In this document: positions 57,234 through 64,000 of the stretch, in pieces
Layout: each line of letters begins with the position of its first letter
How positions within the stretch are numbered: position 1 is the first letter of the stretch
DNA from: Nocardioides limicola
Lineage (GTDB): Bacteria; Actinomycetota; Actinomycetes; Propionibacteriales; Nocardioidaceae
DNA length: 64,000 nucleotides
Direction: 5' to 3'
Assembly: GCF_016827675.1 (NCBI RefSeq)
Contig: NZ_JAERJA010000001.1
Coordinates: forward strand, 186,001-250,000
Notes under the pieces: model-generated
Seen by the model: only the letters and a program-made list of their open reading frames with translations
Database searches by the model: none
Told to the model about the DNA's origin: nothing
Translations under genes and position numbers: made by a program

Positions 57234-58582
57234 GCGAGTACGACGCACCCACCGACGCAGTGAGCGGACCGGTGCCGGTGCTGGCCGTGATCGGCCGCCC
57301 GAACGTGGGCAAGTCCACCCTGGTGAACCGGATCATCGGCCGCCGGGAGGCGGTCGTGGAGGACGTCCCCGGGGTCACCCGGGACCGCGTCTCCTACGAC
57401 GCTCACTGGAACGGGCGCGCGTTCACCGTGGTGGACACCGGTGGCTGGGACCCCGATGCCCGGGGTCTGGCCGAGCGGATCGCCGGCCAGGCGGAGATCG
57501 CGGTGCAACTGGCCGACGCGGTGCTCTTCGTGGTGGATGCGACCGTCGGGATCACCGACGCTGATGCGGCAGTGGTGCGCGTGCTGCGCAAGTCCGGCAA
57601 GCCGGTGGTGCTCGCCGCGAACAAGGTCGATGACCAGCGCGCCGAGACCGAGGCCTACGGGCTGTGGAACCTGGGACTCGGGGAGCCCTTCCCTGTCTCG
57701 GCCCTGCACGGTCGCGGATCCGGTGACCTTCTCGATGCGGTCCTGGCGGCGCTTCCCGAGGCCCCGGAGGAGACCGACCCCCTGGTGGGCGGGCCACGTC
57801 GGGTGGCCATCATCGGCCGGCCGAACGTCGGCAAGTCGTCGCTGCTGAACCGGCTGGCCGGCGAGGAGCGAGTGGTCGTCGACGATGCCTCCGGCACCAC
57901 CGTCGACCCGGTCGATGAGCTGGTGGAACTCGGCGGGCGGATCTGGCGGTTCATCGATACCGCCGGGATCCGCAAGCGCGTCAAGACCGCCTCGGGTCAC
58001 GAGTACTACGCGTCGCTGCGCACCAACACCGCGATCGAGCGTGCCGAGGTGTGTGTGCTGGTCATCGACGGTGGACAGTCGATCTCGGAGCAGGACATGA
58101 GGATCATCCAGAGTGTCCGGGAGGCCGGCCGGGCGCTGGTGATCGCCTTCAACAAGTGGGACCTCGTCGACGAGGAACGTCGCTACTACCTCGACCGTGA
58201 GATCGAGCGCGACCTGGTGCAGGTCACGTGGGCGCCGCGGATCAATGTCACCGCCCGGACCGGATGGCATGTCGACCGGCTGGTGCCTGCCCTGGACCGG
58301 GCCCTGGAAGGCTGGGAGACCCGGGTCGGCACCGGGGCGCTGAACTCGTTCCTGGGTCGGCTCATCGCGGAGCACCCGCATCCGGTGCGCGGCGGAAAGC
58401 AGCCCAAGATCCTCTTCGGGACCCAACCGACGACGGCTCCGCCCACGTTCGTGCTGTTCACGTCGGGGAAGCTGGAAGCCTCCTACGAGCGCTACGTGGA
58501 GCGCCGGTTGCGCGAGGAGTTCGGCTTCGTCGGTACGCCGATCATCCTGCAGCAGCGGGTCCGGGAGAAGCGCAAGCGCTGA
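57230..58582 (+). CDS. der: ribosome biogenesis GTPase Der (EngA)
   Basis: 450 residues. Two tandem GTPase domains: [24 protein letters not shown] and NKVD, then [25 protein letters not shown] and NKWD; a KH-like C-terminal domain follows. It acts in 50S assembly. ATG 57230 has AGGAG 6 nt upstream and overlaps the previous stop. Confidence 0.97.
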   Translation: MSEYDAPTDAVSGPVPVLAVIGRPNVGKSTLVNRIIGRREAVVEDVPGVTRDRVSYDAHWNGRAFTVVDTGGWDPDARGLAERIAGQAEIAVQLADAVLFVVDATVGITDADAAVVRVLRKSGKPVVLAANKVDDQRAETEAYGLWNLGLGEPFPVSALHGRGSGDLLDAVLAALPEAPEETDPLVGGPRRVAIIGRPNVGKSSLLNRLAGEERVVVDDASGTTVDPVDELVELGGRIWRFIDTAGIRKRVKTASGHEYYASLRTNTAIERAEVCVLVIDGGQSISEQDMRIIQSVREAGRALVIAFNKWDLVDEERRYYLDREIERDLVQVTWAPRINVTARTGWHVDRLVPALDRALEGWETRVGTGALNSFLGRLIAEHPHPVRGGKQPKILFGTQPTTAPPTFVLFTSGKLEASYERYVERRLREEFGFVGTPIILQQRVREKRKR

Positions 58583-58639
58583 GGCTGCCGCAGAGCAGCC
58601 GGGGAGTCGTCGACGAGAGCAGACGGACCCCGAAATGCA

Positions 58640-58675
58640 CCACACCCGGACCTGCCTTCGCAGGTCCGGGTGTGG
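58640..58675. terminator. bidirectional terminator between der and tRNA-Pro
   Basis: CCACACCCGGACCTGC (58640-58655) and GCAGGTCCGGGTGTGG (58660-58675) form a perfect 16-bp stem with a CTTC loop. It has no U-tract on either side, common in high-GC genomes. Confidence 0.8.
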
Positions 58676-58699
58676 TCGATGTCCTGAGACATCACAATG

Positions 58700-58773
<74 letters not shown>

Positions 58774-58860
58774 CCGCCGGAGGGGTCACCCCCAGGGCGG
58801 ACCGAACACTACCGCAGTGCTCGGGCGGTGGTGAAACCCGGGCAGCAGTCGCGGGTGGAC

Positions 58861-58866
58861 TACGGT
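58861..58866 (+). promoter_or_regulatory. -10 element of the DUF1697 gene (leaderless)
   Basis: TACGGT, exactly 6 nt (GACCGG) before GTG 58873. Confidence 0.5.
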
Positions 58867-58872
58867 GACCGG

Positions 58873-59421
58873 GTGCCTTCCTATGCTGCTCTGCTGCGGG
58901 GCATCGGCCCCAGCAACCCGAACATGCGCGGAGAGAAACTCCACGGGGTGCTGGAGGGGTTGGGCTTCGAGGAGGTCGGCTCGGTGCTGGCCAGCGGCAA
59001 CCTGGTCTTCGCCACCGACGACGATGACCAGGTCGCTCTGGAGGAGCGGATACAGGCTGCGTTGCAGGCTGAACTGGGGATCCCGGGCGGCACGATCGTC
59101 CGGAGTAGGGCTGAGATCGAGGGGCTGGTCGCCCGGGCTCCGTTCGGCAGTCTGACGCACGGCAGGGCGACGTACCTGACTGCGACCTTCCTGAAGGCCC
59201 CGGTCCCTGAACTGCCGACGCCCTTGCCGCAGCCCGAGGATCCGGGGATGCGGGTGCAGGGCTACGACGAACTCGCCCGTGCGGTGCTGGCCGTCACCGA
59301 CAACACCGGCCCCAAGACGCCCGACTTCATGGTGTGGCTGGAGAAGCAGTTCAGCCGTGACATCACCACCCGCACCTGGCTCACCGTGCAGCGGGTGCTG
59401 GCCAAGCTCCCACCCGAGTGA
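58873..59421 (+). CDS. DUF1697 protein
   Basis: 182 residues. PSYAALLRGIGPSNPNMRGE at the N-terminus and ASGNLVFATDD are the DUF1697 hallmarks. The family occurs widely in bacteria with no settled biochemical role. GTG 58873 is set by the leaderless -10; a GTG at 58828 would add 15 residues. It ends 13 bp from the convergent cyclase gene. Confidence 0.85.
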   Translation: MPSYAALLRGIGPSNPNMRGEKLHGVLEGLGFEEVGSVLASGNLVFATDDDDQVALEERIQAALQAELGIPGGTIVRSRAEIEGLVARAPFGSLTHGRATYLTATFLKAPVPELPTPLPQPEDPGMRVQGYDELARAVLAVTDNTGPKTPDFMVWLEKQFSRDITTRTWLTVQRVLAKLPPE

Positions 59422-59434
59422 GGGTGGGACGGGC

Positions 59435-60280
59435 TCACCCCTCGATGGCTGCGGTGGTCTCGTCGGTGCGGCGGACCCGCCAGAGACGGTGCGTGCCGGG
59501 CAGGCCCTTCAACTGAGTGATGCCCGCCGCCTCGAAGGTGAACGCCTCGGCGTCGCCGACCCCGTCGTGCACGGCATCGGTGGTGAGGACCGACCCGCCG
59601 TCGGCGCGGGCGGCGACCCTGGCTGCGGTGGCCACGGCGGCGCCGAACCAGTCACCTTCACGTGCGATCGCGGTCCCGGTGTGCAGGCCCATCCGCACCC
59701 GGATCGGCGTACGACGCAGTTGACGGCCGCGGCCACGCAGCAGGTCGTCCTGCACCGCCAGGCAGGCGTCCACGGCGATGAGGGGACTGCCGAACACCAC
59801 CATGAACCCGTCGCCCTGTGACTTCACGATGTGTCCGCCGTACTCCTCGATCCGGCGGCGGACGAGCCGGTCGTGCTCGTCGAGCAGCCGGACCCAGCGT
59901 TCATCGCCCAGGTCGGCGTTCAGCGCGGTGGAGTTCTCGATGTCGGAGAACATGAAGGTCACGTTCCCGTCGGCATCGGCGATGTCGCGGATCTGCGCCC
60001 GGTCCTCGGTCGTCCACCGGGTGAAGTCCTCGATGGAGGCGAGCAGCATCCCGCTGACCCCGCGCTCCCGTACCCGTTCGGCGGTGTCGACCATCGTGCG
60101 CACCACCGCTCCGGCGACCTGAGCGGCCTGACTGGGCCGCACTGGACGGGTCGTCCGGAGTGCCTCCAAGTCGGCCTCCAGGGCCCTGATCCGAGCGCCG
60201 GCACGGCGTAGCGCCACTGCCAGCACGGCGAGGGTCGCCAAGGCCAGTGCCAACCCTGCGACCAGCAGCCACTCCGTCAC
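59435..60280 (-). CDS. membrane-anchored class III nucleotidyl cyclase
   Basis: 281 residues. One N-terminal helix (WLLVAGLALALATLAVLAVAL), a short linker helix, then the cyclase domain (~105-280): FMFSDIENS with metal Asp113, IVKSQGDGF with Lys153 and metal Asp157, GDWFGAAVATAAR with Asp210 and Arg221. The catalytic Asn expected in VNxAAR is Ala217, so activity may be weak or absent. cAMP synthesis is the family reaction. GTG 60280 has CATGGT 6 nt upstream. Confidence 0.85.
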   Translation of the reverse strand: MTEWLLVAGLALALATLAVLAVALRRAGARIRALEADLEALRTTRPVRPSQAAQVAGAVVRTMVDTAERVRERGVSGMLLASIEDFTRWTTEDRAQIRDIADADGNVTFMFSDIENSTALNADLGDERWVRLLDEHDRLVRRRIEEYGGHIVKSQGDGFMVVFGSPLIAVDACLAVQDDLLRGRGRQLRRTPIRVRMGLHTGTAIAREGDWFGAAVATAARVAARADGGSVLTTDAVHDGVGDAEAFTFEAAGITQLKGLPGTHRLWRVRRTDETTAAIEG

Positions 60281-60451
60281 GCGGACACCATGGCACAGGC
60301 CGAACCCCACGGCGAGGGCAGGCTCGGTAGAGTTCTGCTGCGAAGACCCCCGATCGAGGAAGTGATCCCCGCCGGCTATGGACGGCTCTCAAAGTTGTAG
60401 CCCCACCGCACCCGCGCACCATCGGCCCGACGCTCCGCCGCGGAGCCGTCG

Positions 60452-61801
60452 ATGACAACCGAACTGGGACTGCTGGCCCTCGCCCTGGCGCTGATCGCCG
60501 CCTGTGGCGTGTTCGTGGCCGCGGAGTTCTCCCTGGTCACCGTCGACCGGACCGTGGTCGAGCGGGACGCCGAGGCCGGCGATCGCAGGGCGCAGGGGGT
60601 GCGCCGTGGTCTGCGGACCCTCTCCACCCAGCTCTCCGGTGCTCAGGTGGGGATCACCGTGACGAACCTGGCGATCGGCTACCTGGCCGAGCCGGCGATC
60701 TCAGCGCTGCTGCGTGAGCCACTGACCGCCGCCGGCCTGCGTGAGGCCTCCATCACCCCCGTGGCGCTGGCTCTGGGCCTGGGCATCGCCACCGCCCTGA
60801 CAATGATCTTCGGTGAGCTGGTGCCCAAGAACATCGCCATCGCCCGCCCCTACGCGACCGCTCGCGCCACCCAGGGCTTCCAGCGCGGGTTCACCGCGAT
60901 CAACGCGCTGCCGATCCGGATGCTCAACGGCTGGGCCAACGCGATCGTGCGGCGGCTCGGCGTGGAACCGGCCGAGGAACTGCGCTCGGCACGCAGCAGC
61001 ACCGAACTCGCCTCGCTGATCCAGCGTTCGGCGACCCTGGGAACATTGGACCCGGACACCGCGGAGCTGATGGAGCGGTCCGTGGAGTTCGGCAGCCGCA
61101 CGGCCGGGGAGATCATGACGCCCCGAGTGCGGACTGCGATGTTGGCCGCCACCGACCGGGCGGCCGCAGTGATCGAGTTGACCCGCCAGACCGGGCACTC
61201 GCGCTTCCCGGTGGTGGACAACGAGGAGAACGTGGTCGGCACCGTGCATGTCAAGCACGCCGTCGCGCTGCCCCTGCACGAGCGGCCCACCACCCGCGTG
61301 AAGCACCTGATGGGCAAGCCGCTGGTGGTGCCCGACTCACTGCGCCTCGACCCACTGTTGGCGCTGTTGCGCGAAGAGGGCTTCCAGATGGCGGTGGTGC
61401 TCGACGAGTACGGCGGCCAGGCCGGTGTGGTCACCCTCGAGGACGTGGTGGAGGAGATGGTCGGCAACATCGCTGACGAGCACGACCCGCAGGGTGCGGA
61501 CAGTCAGCGGCTCACCGACGGCGCCTGGGAACTCTCCGGGCTGCTGCGTCCGGACGAGGTGGAGGATCTGACCGGGATCCCGCTGCCCGAGCACGAGGAC
61601 TACGACACCATCGCCGGCCTGGTGGTCCGCGAGTTGGGCCGGATCCCGGAGCCGGGGGACACGGTGACCCTCGACCTGCCCGATGCCGCGCGCACCGACG
61701 AGGATGAGCCGGCGTCACTGAGGGTGACCCTGACCGTGGAGGCACTCGATGGGCTCCGCATCGATCGGCTCACCCTGAGGCTGGGCGGTGAGACACGATG
61801 A
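60452..61801 (+). CDS. CBS-domain hemolysin/CorC family protein 1
   Basis: 449 residues. DUF21 (CNNM) membrane domain with FVAAEFSLVTVDRT and IFGELVPKNIAI, a pair of CBS domains (HSRFPVVDNEENVVGTVH ... FQMAVVLDEYGGQAGVVTLE) and a C-terminal transporter-associated HlyC/CorC domain. Related proteins move Mg/Co ions or stabilise the envelope. ATG 60452 has CGGAG 7 nt upstream. Coupled by ATGA to its paralogue. Confidence 0.9.
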   Translation: MTTELGLLALALALIAACGVFVAAEFSLVTVDRTVVERDAEAGDRRAQGVRRGLRTLSTQLSGAQVGITVTNLAIGYLAEPAISALLREPLTAAGLREASITPVALALGLGIATALTMIFGELVPKNIAIARPYATARATQGFQRGFTAINALPIRMLNGWANAIVRRLGVEPAEELRSARSSTELASLIQRSATLGTLDPDTAELMERSVEFGSRTAGEIMTPRVRTAMLAATDRAAAVIELTRQTGHSRFPVVDNEENVVGTVHVKHAVALPLHERPTTRVKHLMGKPLVVPDSLRLDPLLALLREEGFQMAVVLDEYGGQAGVVTLEDVVEEMVGNIADEHDPQGADSQRLTDGAWELSGLLRPDEVEDLTGIPLPEHEDYDTIAGLVVRELGRIPEPGDTVTLDLPDAARTDEDEPASLRVTLTVEALDGLRIDRLTLRLGGETR

Positions 61802-62844
61802 GCAACCTCACTGCCATCGGCGTCGCGGTGGCCCTGCTCGCGGCCAACGCCTTCTTCGTCGGGGCGGAGTTCGCGCTCATCGCCGCCCGACGCAGCCAGA
61901 TCGAGCCACGCGCCCTCGCCGGCTCCCGGGTCGCGAAGATGACCCTGAAGGGCATGGAGAACGTCTCGCAGATGATGGCCGGCGCCCAGTTGGGCATCAC
62001 CATCTGTTCGCTGGGCCTGGGCGCTGTCGGTGAACCTGCGGTGGCCCACACCATGGAACCGCTCTTCGCTGCCGTGGGGGTGCCCGACGCGCTGGTGCAC
62101 CCGATCTCCTTCGTGATCGCGATGGCGGTGGTGGTCTGCCTGCACGTGGTGCTGGGCGAGATGGTGCCGAAGAACATTGCCATCGCCGGGCCGGAGCGGG
62201 CCGCCCTGGTGCTGGGGCCGCCGATGCTGGCGGTGGTCACCGTGTTCCGGCCGCTGATCGTCTCCCTCAACGCGATCGCCAACGTGACGCTCCGGATGAT
62301 CCGCATCGAACCCCGCGACGAGGTGACATCCACCTTCACCCGCGAGGAGGTGGCGGCGCTGGTGGAGGAGTCCCGGGGGGAGGGGCTGATCGAACTCGCC
62401 GAATACCACCGACTCTCCGGCGCCCTGGACTTCACCGAGCGCACCGTGGACGGGGTCGCGCTGACACCGGCCAGCCTGGTCACCATCAACCGAGCCACCA
62501 CCGCTTCCGACGTGGAGGAGTTGTGCGCGGCCACCGGCTACAGCCGGTTCCCGGTGGCGGAGGCTTCGGGGGAGTTGACCGGATACCTGCACATCAAGGA
62601 CGCGCTGGTGCGGGACGACCTGGCCCGGGATCGGCCGATCGAACCCGACTGGGTGCACCCGTTCGCCACCGTGGCCGCCGGCACCAGCCTGCATGACGCC
62701 CTGGAGATCCTGCAGCGCGAAGGCGCGCACATGGGGTGCGTCGTCGATGAGGCGGGCACCCTGGTGGGGATCACCACCCTCGAGGACGTGCTCGAGGAAC
62801 TGGTCGGCGAGATCCGCGACGCGGCGCACCTCGATGACGCATGA
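61798..62844 (+). CDS. CBS-domain hemolysin/CorC family protein 2 (no HlyC_CorC tail)
   Basis: 348 residues. DUF21 domain (FVGAEFALIAARRSQIEPRA, LGEMVPKNIAIAGPE) and one CBS pair (YSRFPVAEASGELTGYLHIK ... HMGCVVDEAGTLVGITTLED). It ends after the CBS pair and lacks the C-terminal transporter-associated domain of its partner, so the two may work as a heteromer (inference). In mycobacteria, a similar tandem pair exists (Rv1841c/Rv1842c). Confidence 0.9.
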   Translation: MSNLTAIGVAVALLAANAFFVGAEFALIAARRSQIEPRALAGSRVAKMTLKGMENVSQMMAGAQLGITICSLGLGAVGEPAVAHTMEPLFAAVGVPDALVHPISFVIAMAVVVCLHVVLGEMVPKNIAIAGPERAALVLGPPMLAVVTVFRPLIVSLNAIANVTLRMIRIEPRDEVTSTFTREEVAALVEESRGEGLIELAEYHRLSGALDFTERTVDGVALTPASLVTINRATTASDVEELCAATGYSRFPVAEASGELTGYLHIKDALVRDDLARDRPIEPDWVHPFATVAAGTSLHDALEILQREGAHMGCVVDEAGTLVGITTLEDVLEELVGEIRDAAHLDDA

Positions 62845-62885
62845 ACCAGCAGCCATCATGGCTAGGCTGGGTGCGACCAGGGCCA

Positions 62886-62913
62886 CGGAATGCGGAATGC
62901 GGGATGCGGAGTG
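62886..62913 (+). repeat. heptamer repeat at the phosphatidyltransferase start
   Basis: Four 7-nt units CGGAATG, CGGAATG, CGGGATG, CGGAGTG end in ATG, ATG, ATG and GTG. The last GTG is the chosen start at 62911; the first ATG (62890) is in the same frame, the middle two are not. Confidence 0.8.
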
Positions 62914-63510
62914 ACTGACGACGTGCGGCGTACGTCGAAGGTGTGGACGCTGCCCAACGGGATCAGCATGCTGCGACTCGCCGGTGTGCCGCTCTTCCTG
63001 TGGCTGGTGCTCGGTCCGCAGGCCGACTGGTGGGCTCTCGGCGTCCTGGCTGTAGCCGGAGTCACCGACTGGGCGGACGGCTGGCTCGCGCGGCGACTCG
63101 ACCAGCGCACCTCGCTGGGCGAGTTGCTCGACCCGCTCGCCGATCGGCTCTACATCCTCGCGGTGGTGATCGGACTCGCCCTGCGTGACATCGTGCCGTG
63201 GTGGATCGCGGTGATCCTGCCGCTGCGGGACGTGCTGTTGTGGGTGCTGGTGCCGTTCCTGAGGCGACGCGGCTACAGCGCACTTCCGGTGCACTTCCTG
63301 GGCAAGGCGGCCACGTTCAACCTGATGTACGCGTTCCCGCTGCTGTTGCTCGGCGACGGCGACGGGACCATTGCCACGCTGGCGCTGGTCTTCGGCTGGG
63401 CCTTCGCCGGCTGGGGGATCGGGCTCTACTGGTGGGCGGGGATCCTGTACGCGTGGCAGGTGCGGACGTTGTTCGCCACGATGGGACCCGATGGGGTCCG
63501 TCATGAGTGA
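62911..63510 (+). CDS. CDP-alcohol phosphatidyltransferase (PgsA-like)
   Basis: 199 residues, integral membrane. The motif is intact: TDWADGWLARRLDQRTSLGE then LLDPLADR, i.e. D-x2-D-G-x2-A-R-x8-G-x3-D-x3-D. It transfers a phosphatidyl group from CDP-diacylglycerol to glycerol-phosphate or inositol-phosphate; the acceptor is not evident. GTG 62911 lies at the end of a heptamer repeat. Overlaps the DUF881 gene by 8 bp, as in Rv1822/Rv1823. Confidence 0.9.
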   Translation: MTDDVRRTSKVWTLPNGISMLRLAGVPLFLWLVLGPQADWWALGVLAVAGVTDWADGWLARRLDQRTSLGELLDPLADRLYILAVVIGLALRDIVPWWIAVILPLRDVLLWVLVPFLRRRGYSALPVHFLGKAATFNLMYAFPLLLLGDGDGTIATLALVFGWAFAGWGIGLYWWAGILYAWQVRTLFATMGPDGVRHE

Positions 63511-64000
63511 CCGTGAGAGTCCGCCAGGTGGAGGCGAGCGGATCACCCTGCCGCTTCTGGACCTGATCACCCGAGAAGCGCTCGAGTCTGAGTACCGTGA
63601 GGCTCACGCCCGCCCAGTGGATCCGACCGCGGACCCGGTGGCGGGACGGGTCGGTTCACGCCGGGTCACCGCCGTGGTCTGTGCCGTCCTGGGAGTGCTC
63701 GCGGTGACCGCCGCCGTCCAGACGAACCGCAATGCGCCGGTGGATGAGAGCAGCCGGGCCGCGTTGATCGCCCAGGTCAACGATCGCCGGGAGAACCTAG
63801 CCCTGCTGGAGCGCCTCCGGGGCGACCTGCGCCGCACCAACGACGACCTCCAGGTCCGCCTGGAGCAGGTCATCGAGGAGGAGCTCTCCGAACGCAATCG
63901 GGTGCGCCGACTCCAGGTCAGGACGGGACATCTGCAGGTGCGGGGCCCTGGGGTGCGGATCGCGGTCGACAACGCCGAGGGCGCCGACCCCACCCAGGTC
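63503..64000 (+). CDS. DUF881 membrane protein (C-terminus outside window)
   Basis: The visible 166 residues have a cytoplasmic N-terminus, a membrane helix (VTAVVCAVLGVLAVTAAVQT), a coiled coil (RENLALLERLRGDLRRTNDD) and LQVRGPGVRIAVDN, the DUF881 core. The pair with a CDP-alcohol phosphatidyltransferase is conserved in actinobacteria. ATG 63503 overlaps the previous stop. Function unknown. Confidence 0.88.
   Translation, partial: MSDRESPPGGGERITLPLLDLITREALESEYREAHARPVDPTADPVAGRVGSRRVTAVVCAVLGVLAVTAAVQTNRNAPVDESSRAALIAQVNDRRENLALLERLRGDLRRTNDDLQVRLEQVIEEELSERNRVRRLQVRTGHLQVRGPGVRIAVDNAEGADPTQV

Overview
The window is high-GC chromosomal DNA from an actinobacterium. The 16S rRNA gene, the GTG-rich start codons and the gene order point to the order Propionibacteriales (Nocardioidaceae or Propionibacteriaceae level); the genus cannot be fixed by eye. 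Much of the gene order matches what is known from Mycobacterium and Streptomyces: the tlyA-nadK-recN-steA-pyrG-nudix-xerD-parA-scpA-scpB-rluB-cmk-der block, and the fadD15 / SRPBCC / ArsA-like / DUF5304 / PlsC block.

Layout. 1-9.1 kb: edge of a response regulator, a DnaQ-UvrC-type nuclease fusion, two small cysteine-rich proteins, a NYN-domain RNase-like protein, then an envelope proteolysis run (NlpC/P60 endopeptidase, HExxH lipoprotein, M48 membrane protease) that meets a DUF222/HNH (13E12-type) gene head-on. 9.1-9.5 kb: an array of palindromic intergenic repeats. 9.5-18.8 kb, minus strand: a tad/Flp pilus locus with two Flp pilins, a LuxR-type response regulator, its histidine kinase, TadC, a vWA-TadB fusion, CpaF, CpaE and CpaB. 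18.9-28.0 kb: long-chain acyl-CoA ligase facing an SRPBCC / ArsA-like / DUF5304 / two-ROK-kinase operon, a second repeat cluster, a membrane protein, an esterase, an acyltransferase and a MacS-type kinase. 28.1-32.1 kb: tRNA(CAU), a Ser/Thr kinase, tyrS and an FMN hydroxy-acid oxidase. 32.1-37.8 kb: one rRNA operon with two promoters, visible RNase III processing stems and a strong terminator. 37.8-58.6 kb: the conserved DNA repair / CTP / chromosome-segregation / translation block. 58.7-64 kb: tRNA-Pro(GGG), a DUF1697 protein, a class III cyclase, two CBS-hemolysin (CorC-like) proteins, a CDP-alcohol phosphatidyltransferase and the start of a DUF881 protein.

How it works together. Most genes are packed with ATGA, GTGA or TTGA overlaps, so translational coupling is the rule. 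At least twelve transcription units begin with a -10-like hexamer (TANNNT or CATGRT) only 6-8 nt before the start codon, which is the signature of leaderless mRNAs and helped choose starts. The least ordinary items are a mobile-looking palindromic repeat family whose two subtypes carry compensatory stem changes, a 16-nt motif shared by the regions upstream of the flp pilin gene and the cpaB operon, a ParA + putative ribbon-helix-helix + ScpAB operon with no parB, and a vWA-TadB fusion inside a two-component-regulated pilus locus.
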